DNA of 64,000 nt from Streptomyces sp. NBC_00190 (GCF_036203305.1 NZ_CP108131.1:5890001-5954000), one strand, 5' to 3'. Positions 15,856-24,774 are shown, numbered from the stretch's first letter. Made by a program: numbers and translations. Notes: generated by a model not told the origin, from the sequence alone.

Positions 15856-17913
15856 TCAGTGCGTGGGGACTCCCACCCGCTGGCCCGATTCCAGGACCAC
15901 GGTCGCCGCGCCGAGGTCGACCGTGTTCGGCAGCATCGCCTGCGGCCGCACCAGGTCCTTGAGCAGGAAACGCATCAGATCGGCGCCGGACATCGCCTTG
16001 AGCCTGTCCGCGAGCTGCGGGTTCACCGCTTCGAGACGCTGGATCTCCACGACGGCCCGCTCCACCAGCCCCGGCACGATGTCCCGGCCCATCAGGGTGT
16101 TGGACCGCAGCCGCTCCGAATGGACCTGCTCCTGCGCACCGGATCCGTAGGTCATGGTGCTGTGCTCGTCCGACAGGGCCTGGGTCGTGGAGAACATGAT
16201 CTGCCCCCTGCGCTCCTGGTTCGACTCGTTGCCCATCACCTCCATGACGGCCTCCATGTCCAGCGAATCGGCCGCCGCCCCCGCGCCGACGTCGAACTTC
16301 CGCACCGGCAGCGTGAACTCAGCCGAGAAGGCGTCCTCGCGGGTGTTCAACTTGCTCTCCGTCTGCGCCGGATCCTCGGGCCGCGCGCGCACGGTGGGGT
16401 ACTCGCGCTGCGCGAAGTCGCTGAGCATCAGCCAGCCCTGGCTCATCAGGGGGGACTCGGTGAGCGGGATCTGGATCCTGGCCGGTTCGTCATCGCCGCT
16501 GAAGCGCGTCGATCGGAACGGGCTGCCTGGCACCTCCAGGAAGAAGAAGACGAAGCCCTCGTTGGCCAGGACGTGCTTGTCGTACGCCTCCGAGTTGTTC
16601 GGCGCGTCCGGATCCGCCCGGAGCAGCTCGGTCTTGGACTTCATCCGCCCCTGGGCGAGCATCGTCTCGGCCCGCGACCTGCCCGTGTAGTGGCACAGCA
16701 CGCTCCGCTGGAGCGCTGACGTCAGCTTGGTCCTGACGTCGGGAACCCAGTTCCGGTCCCCCTGGCCCCGGCCGATCTCCTTGGCCATCCCGGCCCGGTT
16801 GAGCTCCGACAGCTCGCGGAAGTAACTGGGTCCGTGCATGTGGAACGCGGCCGCGCTGTCGGCCCACTGCGCCTGCTGCCACAGCATGCCGTTCGTGGTC
16901 ATCGCGCTGAACGGTGCCCCCGCCTCGACGGGGAACTCGGCGTCGCGGACGAGCTGGTCGTTCACCAGCACCAGTTCGGCCTTGACGATGTCGAGCGCGG
17001 CAGCCAGCCAGGGCTTGACGGCCGGGGGTGCGTCGTCCTCGGCCGGGGCGATCTCCTGGGTGAGGCGCGACAGCTCGATCATGCAGTGCATCGGGTCGCG
17101 GACGGGATCGCTGTCGTACGCGGCGATGCCCGCCCGCACCTGCGCCACCAACGGGTCCGCCGGAGCCGGGTTGCGCGACATGAGCCGGCCCAGCAGCCCT
17201 CCGGGACGCGGCGGGTCGACCGGCAGCGAGGGGCCGAGCTCCTCGGGCCCCTTGCGCTGGACGACGGCCCGCTCGCCGGACACCGGCGCGTGCGTGCCGT
17301 GCTCCTCGCGGGCGGCACGCTGTACGGGCGCGGGAGCCGCCATGACCCGGCTCGCGTTGGCCTCGGCCTCCCGCTCGAAGCGGTCGCCGGGGTCGCTGAC
17401 CCGCAGCCCGTGGCCCGTGTCCGTCCCCGCGACCGGCCCCTGCCGCTGCTGGATGACATGGGTGAGCTCGTGGGCGAGGGTGTGCTTGTCCTTCCCGCCG
17501 TCCGTGACGACCACATGGCTGCCCGAGGTGTACGCCCGGGCCCCGATCTCGGCCGCGGACCGCTGCGCGAGGGGATCGGAGTGGACCCGTACGTCGGAGA
17601 AGTCGGCGCCGAGCCGGTTCTCCATCTCCTCGCGCAGGGGTGCGTCGAGCGGCCGCCCGGGCGACCGGAGCACCTGGTGCGCGGTCGCCCGCTGGACCGG
17701 TGCGTCCCCGCGCCCGGGGCCGGCGCCGTGGCCCGCCGCGAGCATGCGCGTCACCGCCGCGTTGCCGACGGACCGCTGGAGCGCCGGCAGTGCCGACAGC
17801 GCCGCCGCCGGAGCGGCGGGAGCCCGGTCCTCACCCGGACGCCTCTGCCGGGACGGGGCGGAGCTGTCCTTGGAGGCATCGGCTGCTGCCTTGTCGCGGG
17901 CGGGGATACGCAT
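15856..17913 (-). CDS. DUF4157 'eCIS core' protein with effector-like C-terminus
   Basis: This 685-residue protein has the standard eCIS-associated N-terminus: a disordered basic start, the signature LPALQRSVGNAAVTRML (~42-58), the APVQRA tag (71-76), and a DUF4157 domain (~86-160) with the zinc metallopeptidase motif HELTH at 148-152, followed by DRFEREAEANA. Residues ~240-685 are a separate region with a possible catalytic fold. CHYTGRSRAETMLAQGRMKS near 407 and FVFFFLEVPGSPFRSTRFSG near 454 recall ADP-ribosyltransferase-type toxins, a tentative reading. DUF4157 proteins are linked to eCIS and many carry cargo domains, so this is a candidate effector. It is convergent with the membrane protein and transcribed toward it. 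Confidence 0.82.
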   Translation of the reverse strand: MRIPARDKAAADASKDSSAPSRQRRPGEDRAPAAPAAALSALPALQRSVGNAAVTRMLAAGHGAGPGRGDAPVQRATAHQVLRSPGRPLDAPLREEMENRLGADFSDVRVHSDPLAQRSAAEIGARAYTSGSHVVVTDGGKDKHTLAHELTHVIQQRQGPVAGTDTGHGLRVSDPGDRFEREAEANASRVMAAPAPVQRAAREEHGTHAPVSGERAVVQRKGPEELGPSLPVDPPRPGGLLGRLMSRNPAPADPLVAQVRAGIAAYDSDPVRDPMHCMIELSRLTQEIAPAEDDAPPAVKPWLAAALDIVKAELVLVNDQLVRDAEFPVEAGAPFSAMTTNGMLWQQAQWADSAAAFHMHGPSYFRELSELNRAGMAKEIGRGQGDRNWVPDVRTKLTSALQRSVLCHYTGRSRAETMLAQGRMKSKTELLRADPDAPNNSEAYDKHVLANEGFVFFFLEVPGSPFRSTRFSGDDEPARIQIPLTESPLMSQGWLMLSDFAQREYPTVRARPEDPAQTESKLNTREDAFSAEFTLPVRKFDVGAGAAADSLDMEAVMEVMGNESNQERRGQIMFSTTQALSDEHSTMTYGSGAQEQVHSERLRSNTLMGRDIVPGLVERAVVEIQRLEAVNPQLADRLKAMSGADLMRFLLKDLVRPQAMLPNTVDLGAATVVLESGQRVGVPTH

Positions 17914-18085
17914 GGGCGTTCCTCTCGGGGATGCGGCGGGACGTACACCTGCCTACCCGCGAAATCGCCCTGGTGACATGCCCGTTCGGACACACCCGGG
18001 GGAAGACACGACTGGTCTGCAGGCTGCCTGCGGACACTCCCCGGAGGTCCTCCCGGTCAACCACGCCCGACCGTCCGCACCCCGG

Positions 18086-18877
18086 TCAGTCGCGGGGCCG
18101 GGAGTGGATGAGGGTGAAGGCCGCGCCCTCCGGGTCCGCGACCGTGGCCACCCGGCCGCCGATGCCGTCGCGGGGCGGTTCCAGGATCCGCCCGCCCAGA
18201 TCGCTGACCCGGGCGGCGGCCGCGTCGGTGTCCTCGACCTCGAAGTACGTCATCCAGTGCGGGCCCCGGTCGTGCGGCAGCGAGCGGCCGACGCCGTGCA
18301 CGGCGGCCACCGGGCGGCCCTCCAGGTGCAGGGTCAGGTAGTCGAAGTCGTCGGAGGCGGTGGCGTGCGTCTGGGCCTCGTGGCCGAAGACGTGCTCGTA
18401 GAACTTGCCGACCGCCGAGGTGTCCTGGGTGACCAGCTCGTTCCAGACCGGGGTGCCCGGGGCGCCGTGCAGCCGGGTGCCCATGGGGGACTGCGCCTGC
18501 CACAGCCCGAAGATCGCGCCCAGCGGGTCGGAGCAGATCGCCACCCGCCCCGCGACGCCGGCGTCCAGCGGGCCCACCGCGACCGTCCCGCCGCACGCAC
18601 GGATCGTCTCCGCCGTGGCGTCGGCGTCGTCCGTGGCGAGGTACGTGGTCCAGGCGACCGGAAGATGCCGGTCCGGCGGCATCTCGCCGATGCCGGCCAC
18701 CTCGCGGCCGTCCAGCAGGGCCCGTACGTACGGGCCGAGCTGCTCCGGGCCCGGTACGTACTCCCAGCCGAACAGGTCGGCGTAGAAGTCCTCGGTGGTC
18801 CCCAGGCCGTGCACCATGAGGCTCACCCAGCACGGGGTGCCGGGCGTGCGCCGGGTTGCTTCCGCTGCCTCGGTCAT
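18086..18877 (-). CDS. VOC (glyoxalase-fold) family protein, two domains
   Basis: This 263-residue protein contains two vicinal-oxygen-chelate domains, about residues 12-130 and 140-260. The first opens with PGTPCWVSLMVHGLGTTEDFYADLFGWEY and the second with WNELVTQDTSAVGKFYEHVFGHE; both end in the usual D-x-x-GA-F strand (DPLGAIFGLWQ, DPEGAAFTLIHS). Such tandem VOC proteins are common in Streptomyces; members bind metals or small molecules and include dioxygenases, lyases and resistance proteins. No substrate can be assigned. The ATG at 18877 follows a purine-rich stretch; in-frame extension upstream lacks support. It is divergent from the sulfurtransferase gene and 172 bp from the CIS gene, so it is probably not part of the CIS. 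Confidence 0.85.
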   Translation of the reverse strand: MTEAAEATRRTPGTPCWVSLMVHGLGTTEDFYADLFGWEYVPGPEQLGPYVRALLDGREVAGIGEMPPDRHLPVAWTTYLATDDADATAETIRACGGTVAVGPLDAGVAGRVAICSDPLGAIFGLWQAQSPMGTRLHGAPGTPVWNELVTQDTSAVGKFYEHVFGHEAQTHATASDDFDYLTLHLEGRPVAAVHGVGRSLPHDRGPHWMTYFEVEDTDAAAARVSDLGGRILEPPRDGIGGRVATVADPEGAAFTLIHSRPRD

Positions 18878-19052
18878 GTCAGCCGTCTCCTCCGTCGTGC
18901 CGCTTACCGGTGCTGATGCTTCCACTCCGGGGGGCCCGACGCGCCCCGACCGGCCGCGTCGCGGGCGCCCGGGAGAGAGATGACCGGATCGGTTCGCACC
19001 TCCGGTGTCGGGCTTGTTACGGGGGCGCCGGGCGGGGAGGAAGATGGGCCCC

Positions 19053-19898
19053 ATGACTTCGAAATCTGCGATCCTCTCCGCCGCCGAACTGGCGAGCGAG
19101 CTGGCCGCTTCCCGGCCGCCGGTGCTGCTGGACGTCCGCTGGCAGCTGGGCGGCCCCGACCAGCGCCCCGCCTACGAGGCCGGGCACCTGCCCGGCGCGG
19201 TGTACGTCGACCTCGACAGTGAACTGGCAGGTCCGCCGGGGTCGGGCGGGCGGCACCCACTTCCGGACCCGGAGGCCTTCGGAGCGGTGATGCGCAGGGC
19301 CGGCGTCTCGGCGGACGTACCGGTGGTCGTGTACGACGGCGGTCAGGGCTGGGCGGCCGCCCGCGCATGGTGGCTGTTGCGCTGGACGGGTCACACGGAC
19401 GTACGGGTACTGGACGGAGGCCTGGCGCAGTGGACGTCAGCGGGGGGTGACGTGACGGCCGACCGGGTGACTCCCACGGAGGGTGATTTCAAGCCAAGTC
19501 CGGGAGCGGTCGGGCTGCTGGACGCGGACGGGGCGGCCGCGCGGGCGCGTGCGGGGGTCCTCCTGGACGCGCGTGCGGGGGAGCGGTACCGCGGGGAGGT
19601 CGAGCCGATCGACCCGGTCGGCGGCCACATCCCGGGCGCCCTGTCGGCCCCGACCACGGAGAACGTGGATCCGGACGGCCGGCTCCTGTCGGCGGCCGCC
19701 CTGCGGGCGCGCTTCGCCGCCCTCGGCGCCGCGGACGGCACCCCGGTGGGGGTGTACTGCGGGTCGGGGGTCTCCGGCGCGCACGAGGTGCTCGCGCTGG
19801 AGGTGGCGGGAATCGCCTCCGACCTCTACGCGGGCAGCTGGTCGGAGTGGTCCGCGGACCCGGCCCGCCCGGTGGCCACGGGTCCGCACCCCGAGTAG
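19053..19898 (+). CDS. Sulfurtransferase, thiosulfate/3-mercaptopyruvate type (tandem rhodanese)
   Basis: This 281-residue protein has two rhodanese domains. The N-terminal one (LLDVRWQLGG, GHLPGAVYVDLDSEL, VVVYDGGQGWAAARAWWLL) is inactive because Asp replaces the catalytic Cys. The C-terminal one holds the active-site loop YCGSGVSGAHEVLAL with the persulfide-forming Cys. It moves sulfur from thiosulfate or 3-mercaptopyruvate to acceptors such as cyanide or thiols, in the cytoplasm. The loop sequence CGSGVS is closer to thiosulfate sulfurtransferases. Two ATGs (19044 and 19053) are possible; GGGGAGG at 19034-19040 fits the second slightly better. It converges on sepH, separated by a hairpin. 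Confidence 0.92.
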   Translation: MTSKSAILSAAELASELAASRPPVLLDVRWQLGGPDQRPAYEAGHLPGAVYVDLDSELAGPPGSGGRHPLPDPEAFGAVMRRAGVSADVPVVVYDGGQGWAAARAWWLLRWTGHTDVRVLDGGLAQWTSAGGDVTADRVTPTEGDFKPSPGAVGLLDADGAAARARAGVLLDARAGERYRGEVEPIDPVGGHIPGALSAPTTENVDPDGRLLSAAALRARFAALGAADGTPVGVYCGSGVSGAHEVLALEVAGIASDLYAGSWSEWSADPARPVATGPHPE

Positions 19899-19906
19899 CC
19901 CCGAAG

Positions 19907-19939
19907 GCGCCGCCGCCGGGGATGCCCGGGCGGCGGCGC
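19907..19939. terminator. Bidirectional terminator between sulfurtransferase and sepH
   Basis: The arms GCGCCGCCGCC (19907-19917) and GGCGGCGGCGC (19929-19939) pair perfectly, and GGG/CCC in the centre can extend the stem. It fills most of the 46-bp gap between convergent genes. Confidence 0.75.
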
Positions 19940-19944
19940 TGGCG

Positions 19945-20961
19945 CTACTCCTGCTTCTTGCGGCGGGTGCCGAAGACGATCTCGTCCCAGCTGGGCACCG
20001 CCGCCCGGCGCCCGGGGCGGACCCCGTCGGCCTCGGCCTGCCGGTCGGTGGTGCCCGTCAGCCGGTCGCGGTGGCCGGCCACCGTGCGGGGCATCAGGAC
20101 GTCGGCGTACGCGGAACCCGCGCCCGCTGAGGCGGCCGGGGCCGGAGGTTCCTCCGCCTCGGCCTCCTCGGCCGGGGGTTCGGTCCGGTCCGGGACCACC
20201 ATGTCGCCGCGGAAGCTCGGGACCGCCTCCAGCAGGCTGGTCAGGGTGTCCCGTTCCTCTTCCGGATCCGGCTGGGGGGCCGTCGGCCGCTCCAGCTGGC
20301 GGTCGAGGGCGCGGTCCAGCGGCCGGTCGCGCGGCAGCCGCGCGATCCTCGGCACGAAGGGGAAGCTCGGCTCCGGCGTGGCCGGCAGGTCGTCCGACTC
20401 GCCGATCAGCGAGCGGGCCTCATCGTCCACGGCCACGACCAGCCGGCGCGGCGGGTCGTACGTCCAGATGGCGGAGTGCGGCTCACCGGCGACCCGGTAG
20501 ACGAGCAGGACCTCCCAGGTGCCGTCGTCGCGGCGCCAGGAGTCCCACTGGACGGACTCCTTCTCGGCCCCGCGCAGGGTCAGCCGCTCCTGCACGGCCT
20601 CGCCGAGCTGGGGTCCGGTGTTCTCGCCGGGGCGGCGTACGGGGGTCTTGCGGGCGCGCTCGGCCATGAACGCGCGCTCGGCGAGCACCGGGCCCTCGAA
20701 GCGGCGTACGCGGTCGACGGGGATGCCGGCGAGCTGAGCGACCTCCTCCGCGGAGGCACCGGCCCGTATGCGGGCCTGGATGTCGCGGGGGCGGAGGTGG
20801 CTCTCCACCTCGATCTCGATCTGGTTCAGGCGCGCGCGGTCGTTGCGCACGGCAGCCCGCAGTCGCTCGTCGATCGGAAGCGTGTACTCCGTGCTGTCCC
20901 CAGCCTTGAGCACCAGTCGTGTGCCGTCATTTGAGACGGCCACGACACGCAGTTCGGGCAT
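19945..20961 (-). CDS. sepH: Cell-division protein SepH (DUF3071)
   Basis: This 338-residue protein begins with the DUF3071 domain (MPELRVVAVSNDGTRLVLKA) containing a helix-turn-helix-like segment (LRPRDIQARIRAGASAEEVA, then AGIPVDRVRRFEGPVLAERA). A long acidic/Pro-rich linker and a conserved C-terminal tail with PSWDEIVFGTRRKK follow. SepH is an actinobacterial FtsZ-binding protein that promotes FtsZ assembly and normal septation in Streptomyces and mycobacteria; the N-terminal domain drives division-site localisation and the C-terminal tail aids FtsZ binding. Length and both end motifs fit. The start at 20961 matches the invariant MPELRVV; further upstream codons are non-conserved. Confidence 0.93.
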   Translation of the reverse strand: MPELRVVAVSNDGTRLVLKAGDSTEYTLPIDERLRAAVRNDRARLNQIEIEVESHLRPRDIQARIRAGASAEEVAQLAGIPVDRVRRFEGPVLAERAFMAERARKTPVRRPGENTGPQLGEAVQERLTLRGAEKESVQWDSWRRDDGTWEVLLVYRVAGEPHSAIWTYDPPRRLVVAVDDEARSLIGESDDLPATPEPSFPFVPRIARLPRDRPLDRALDRQLERPTAPQPDPEEERDTLTSLLEAVPSFRGDMVVPDRTEPPAEEAEAEEPPAPAASAGAGSAYADVLMPRTVAGHRDRLTGTTDRQAEADGVRPGRRAAVPSWDEIVFGTRRKKQE

Positions 20962-21489
20962 GGGGACCTCCCGGGTGGTGCCTGCCGACGTCACGTGCGT
21001 CGCTGCTTCCGCTAGTCGAGTGTGGCCTGCCCGGGTGCAGCCTGCCACAACCTTGCCGAGTTAAACCGGCGTGTCGGGCATGTGCCCTTGATCGCCGTTA
21101 TGGCACGGTTACCTGTTGGGCACGCACAGTGACCGAGTGGTTACTGTGCGCAGCAGGAATCCATGCGATACCGCGGCATCACCGGTCTTGAGTGCCGTTT
21201 TCCATCAATTCGGCCCCCTCTCCCGAATCCGGACATCCGTAAGGAAGGACGAACCCAGGGCTCGTCACAGTACTCCATTCGGGCCACCTGGGTGGACCGC
21301 CGCGCCGCCGAACTTCTCCCGGACGGTGGGAGTTGGCCTGCCCTCTGACGGGTCCCACCTGCACCCGTGTTCGTTTCCGGGTGTCTTGCTTCACAGAATC
21401 CCCAGAAATGGAACTATTTGTTTCGCTCGGGTGTCAGTAACTGCTGAAGGCTTCCGGTGCGGGAGAGGCGGGACACACAGGGGATGGCG
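20962..21489. promoter_or_regulatory. 528-bp intergenic region between sepH and a membrane protein gene, with a 12-bp stem hairpin
   Basis: The main recognisable structure is an inverted repeat at 21123-21150: CGCACAGTGACC, loop GAGT, GGTTACTGTGCG (one G-U pair). It lies about 160 bp upstream of sepH and 340 bp upstream of the rightward gene, so it may be a regulator-binding site. The AT-richer stretch at 21180-21450 probably holds the promoter of the rightward gene. A 61-codon frame at 21163-21348 has no supporting features. Confidence 0.45.
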
Positions 21490-22239
21490 ATGGGTCAGAA
21501 GACGGCGCACGACGGCGAACCGGAGAAGAGGAAGCTCGACCTGAGCGCGGCCCAGGTGGCCGGCAGCTCCCTCGCCACCGTCGCGGCCGCCCTCCTCGCC
21601 TCGAAGATGGGCGTCTACGGGACCATCCTGGGCGCCGGTGTGGTCAGCGTCGTCGCCACCGCCGGCGGACCCGTCATCCAGCACTTCTTCCGGCGCACCG
21701 GCGACCAGCTGCGCGAGACCGCCCGCCCCGAGGCCCACCGGGTGCCGCTCCCCGGTGACGCCGCGCCCAGCGGGGAGTTCGGCGAGGCCACCGTGCACGG
21801 CACACGGGTACGGGGCTGGAAGCGCACGGCCGTCGCGGCCGGTGCCGTCTTCGCCCTCTCCCTGGGAGTCCTCGGGAGCTACGAGGCGATGGCCGGCACC
21901 GCGGTCAGCGCGGGCGGCGGCACCATCCTCTCCGGAGGCACGCGCAAGGCGCCCGACCACGAGCCCTCGCGGCCCCGGGAGGAGAAGGGCGCCGACGGGA
22001 AGGACGGGAAGACACCAAGGTCCGGGACCTCCCCGGACCCCTCGGCCCCGCTCAGCGGCGGCGGCCGGAGCCCGAGCCCCGGTGCGGGCACCCCGGACCC
22101 GGCCGACTCCTCGCCCGGCCCGTCCCCCTCCCCGTCGCAGCACGGCCCGACGCCGACGCCCACACCGACGCCCACCCCGAGCCGGACTCCGGGTACGGAC
22201 ACCCCGACATCCGCCGGGCCAGACGGGGGCGCCCCCTGA
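21490..22239 (+). CDS. Small membrane protein with Pro/Ser-rich tail, function unknown
   Basis: This 249-residue protein opens with a charged segment, then a first hydrophobic stretch (SSLATVAAALLASKMGVYGT to VVATAGG, ~20-60), a middle charged part with RRTGDQLRETARP, a second membrane helix (~110-130; TAVAAGAVFALSLGVLGSYEA), and an extracellular-looking tail of >100 residues rich in Pro, Ser, Gly and Thr (PTPTPTPTPTPSRTPG). The N-terminal half resembles small Streptomyces membrane proteins of unknown role. The second ATG (21490) is preferred over 21484 because AGGGG ends 6 bp before it. The stop lies 2 bp from the stop of the convergent oxidase gene, so no terminator fits between them. Confidence 0.75.
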   Translation: MGQKTAHDGEPEKRKLDLSAAQVAGSSLATVAAALLASKMGVYGTILGAGVVSVVATAGGPVIQHFFRRTGDQLRETARPEAHRVPLPGDAAPSGEFGEATVHGTRVRGWKRTAVAAGAVFALSLGVLGSYEAMAGTAVSAGGGTILSGGTRKAPDHEPSRPREEKGADGKDGKTPRSGTSPDPSAPLSGGGRSPSPGAGTPDPADSSPGPSPSPSQHGPTPTPTPTPTPSRTPGTDTPTSAGPDGGAP

Positions 22240-22241
22240 AC

Positions 22242-23567
22242 TCACTCGCCCAGCACGCGCCGCAAGTAGTCGTTGCCGAACACCCGGTCCGGGTCCAGCC
22301 GGTCGCGGAGCGCGGTGAACTCGGCGAACCGCGGGTAGAGCCGCGCGAAGTACTCCGCGTCCCGCGTGTGCACCTTGCCCCAGTGCGGCCGGCCGCCGTG
22401 CGCGGTGAAGATGCGCTCGGCCGCCGTGAAGTAGGCCTGGTACGGGGTGCCCCGGTACATGTGCACCGCGATGTACGCCGTCTCGCGGCCCGAGGCCGTC
22501 GACAGGGTGATGTCGTCCGCGGGAGCCGTCCGCACCTCGACCGGGAAGCTGATCCGCATCCCGGAGCCGTCGACCATGGCCCGCAGCTCCCGCAGCGCCT
22601 CGACCACCCGCTCGCGCGGCAGTGCGTACTCCATCTCCACGAACCGCACCCGGCGCGGACTGGTGAACACCTTGTACGGGATGTCCGTGTAGGTGCGCGC
22701 CGACAGGGCGCGGCTGGCCACGCGGGCGATGGAGGGGATGGTGGCCGGGACCGCGCGGCCCAGCGAGTTCACCGCCTGGAAGATGCCGTTGGACAGCAGC
22801 TCGTCCTCGATCCACGCGCTCACCGGTCCGGGCGGGGCGGCGGGGCCCTGGCTGCGGTTGTTCCGCTTGGTGTTGCAGTTGCCGGTGTGCGGGAACCAGT
22901 AGAACTCGAAGTGCTCGTTCTCCGCGAAGTGCTCGTCGAACTCGGCCGTCACCCGGTCGAACCCCATGGGCTCCTCACGGGCGGTCAGGAAGAAGAGCGG
23001 CTCCACCGCGAAGGTGATCGAAGTGACGATGCCCAGCGCGCCGATGCCCACCCGGGCCGCCGCGAACACCTCGGGGTTCTCCTTCTCGGAGCACGTGAGC
23101 AGCCGGCCGTCGGCGGTGACCAGTTCCAGGCCGCGGATCTGGGCGGCGATGGAGGCCGAGTCGCGGCCGGTGCCGTGGGTGCCCGTGCTGGTGGCGCCGG
23201 AGACCGTCTGCTCCATGATGTCGCCCATGTTCGTGAGCGACAGGCCTTCCCGGGCCAGGGCCGCGTTCAGGTCCTTCAGGACCGTGCCCGCCGCCACCGT
23301 GACGGTGCCCGCCTCGCGGTCGATCGAGGTGATCCCGGCCAGCGCCTGAGGGCGTACGAGCACCCCGTCGGTCGCGGCGGCCGCGGTGAAGGAGTGGCCG
23401 GTGCCGACCGCCTTCACCCGCAGTCCCTGTTCGGCGGCCCGGCGGACCGTCTCCTGGAGCTCCCCGACCGAGGCCGGGGTCACCACGCGCGCGGGCCGGG
23501 CGGACACGTTGCCCGCCCAGTTACGCCACGCGGTCTGGCTGTTCTTCCCTGCTGTCGCCGTCCCCAT
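22242..23567 (-). CDS. FAD-linked oxidase, D-arabinono-1,4-lactone oxidase family
   Basis: This 441-residue protein is a vanillyl-alcohol-oxidase-fold flavoenzyme. The FAD-binding domain has RVKAVGTGHSFTAAAATDG, with the His probably holding FAD covalently, and SGATSTGTHGTG. The C-terminal substrate domain ends with the ALO signature HWGKVHTRDAEYFARLYPRF. Relatives oxidise sugar lactones or alditols using O2 and make H2O2. The Streptomyces substrate is not predictable here. Its start overlaps the end of the upstream MFS gene by 47 bp, so the two are co-transcribed; GGGGAGGAG precedes the ATG at 12 bp. Confidence 0.9.
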   Translation of the reverse strand: MGTATAGKNSQTAWRNWAGNVSARPARVVTPASVGELQETVRRAAEQGLRVKAVGTGHSFTAAAATDGVLVRPQALAGITSIDREAGTVTVAAGTVLKDLNAALAREGLSLTNMGDIMEQTVSGATSTGTHGTGRDSASIAAQIRGLELVTADGRLLTCSEKENPEVFAAARVGIGALGIVTSITFAVEPLFFLTAREEPMGFDRVTAEFDEHFAENEHFEFYWFPHTGNCNTKRNNRSQGPAAPPGPVSAWIEDELLSNGIFQAVNSLGRAVPATIPSIARVASRALSARTYTDIPYKVFTSPRRVRFVEMEYALPRERVVEALRELRAMVDGSGMRISFPVEVRTAPADDITLSTASGRETAYIAVHMYRGTPYQAYFTAAERIFTAHGGRPHWGKVHTRDAEYFARLYPRFAEFTALRDRLDPDRVFGNDYLRRVLGE

Positions 23568-24774
23568 CGCTAGCTGGCTCCTCCCCTTGCGCCGGCCTCG
23601 TCAGCCGGCGATAACCCGCGAACGCCACCGCTGCCGCGGCCGCCCCCGACGCGATGGAGACGACGTACCCGCGCTGCGCGCCGGCCGCGTCGATGACCAG
23701 TCCGGTCACGGAGGAGCCGATCGCGACGCCGACCGCGAGGCCGGTGCTGATCCAGGTCATGCCCTCGGTCAGCTTCGCGCGTGGTACGTGCGCCTCGATC
23801 AGGGCCATCGTGGTGATCATCGTGGGAGCGATGGCGAGGCCCGAGACGAAGAGCGCCACGGCCAGAAACGGAAGGTTCCCGGCCAGTAGGAGGGGGATCA
23901 TACTCACGGCCATCGCACAGATGCCCAGTACCCACCTGCGTTCGGTCCGGCCCTTGAGATGGAGCAGGCCGAAGACGATTCCGGCGATACAGGACCCGAG
24001 GGCCCAGACGGCCAGGATGTAGCTGGCGTAGGACTTGTGGCCCTGTTCCTCGGCGAAGGCCAGGGTGGACACGTCGATGGAGCCGAAGATCGCGCCGGTC
24101 GCCACGAAGGTGGCCGTCAGCACCTGGAGGCCGGGGGAACGCAGGGCCGAGGTGCGGTCCGCGTGCTCGTCGCGCGGGTGCGGCGAGGGCTCGGTGGCGC
24201 GCTGCGCGGTGAGCAGCCAGACGCCGGCGAACAGGCAGACGGCGGCGATCAGCGGTCCGGCCTCGGGGAACCAGACGGTGGACAGCATGATGGCGATGAT
24301 CGGGCCGAAGATGAAGCAGACCTCGTCGATCACGGACTCGAAGGAGTACGCGGTGTGGAGCTCGCGCGGGGACTCGCGGTAGATCACGGTCCAGCGGGCG
24401 CGGACCATCGAGCCCACGCTCGGTACGCAGCCCGCGATCGCGGCGCACACGAAGAGCGTCCAGTCGGGCCACCCGTTCGCGGCGGCCACCAGCAGCACGG
24501 CCACCGAGGCCACCGAGACCGCCGTGGCGGGGCGCAGGACCCGCCGCTGGCCGTACTGGTCCACCAGGCGGGAGACCTGCGGGCCGATGACCGCGGCGGC
24601 GAGGGCGAGGGTGCCGGTGAGCGCGCTGGCCATCGCGTAGCGGCCGGTGATCTCGGAGATCATCGTGAGGATGCCGACCCCGACCATGGAGATCGGGAGC
24701 CGGCCTATGAGGCCGGCCGCGCTGAACGCCTTGGTTCCGGGGGCCGCGAAGATCGCGCGGTAGGGACTGGGCAA
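23521..24774 (-). CDS. MFS transporter (drug/siderophore-exporter type)
   Basis: This 417-residue protein has about 12 membrane helices, the short loop VSRLVDQYGQRRVLRP after helix 2 resembling MFS motif A, and a C-terminal acidic tail (EEPASDGDGDSREEQP). It starts at TTG (24774) with GGAG 5 bp upstream; an ATG at 24797 is out of frame. The family exports drugs, metabolites or siderophores using the proton gradient. A sequence resembling an actinobacterial iron box lies 87 bp upstream, which hints at iron control and a siderophore or haem-related substrate; this is inference. It overlaps the lactone-oxidase gene, with which it must share a transcript. Confidence 0.88.
   Translation of the reverse strand: MPSPYRAIFAAPGTKAFSAAGLIGRLPISMVGVGILTMISEITGRYAMASALTGTLALAAAVIGPQVSRLVDQYGQRRVLRPATAVSVASVAVLLVAAANGWPDWTLFVCAAIAGCVPSVGSMVRARWTVIYRESPRELHTAYSFESVIDEVCFIFGPIIAIMLSTVWFPEAGPLIAAVCLFAGVWLLTAQRATEPSPHPRDEHADRTSALRSPGLQVLTATFVATGAIFGSIDVSTLAFAEEQGHKSYASYILAVWALGSCIAGIVFGLLHLKGRTERRWVLGICAMAVSMIPLLLAGNLPFLAVALFVSGLAIAPTMITTMALIEAHVPRAKLTEGMTWISTGLAVGVAIGSSVTGLVIDAAGAQRGYVVSIASGAAAAAVAFAGYRRLTRPAQGEEPASDGDGDSREEQPDRVA

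Noticed and set aside
16060..16190. An HSE motif in the DUF4157 protein (EQVHSERL) suggesting a deaminase toxin
   Set aside because: The required downstream PCxxC zinc ligands are absent; no Cys follows it at all.
21163..21348. A 61-codon plus-strand frame upstream of the membrane protein gene
   Set aside because: It has no ribosome site or family resemblance and lies in a region that probably contains promoters.
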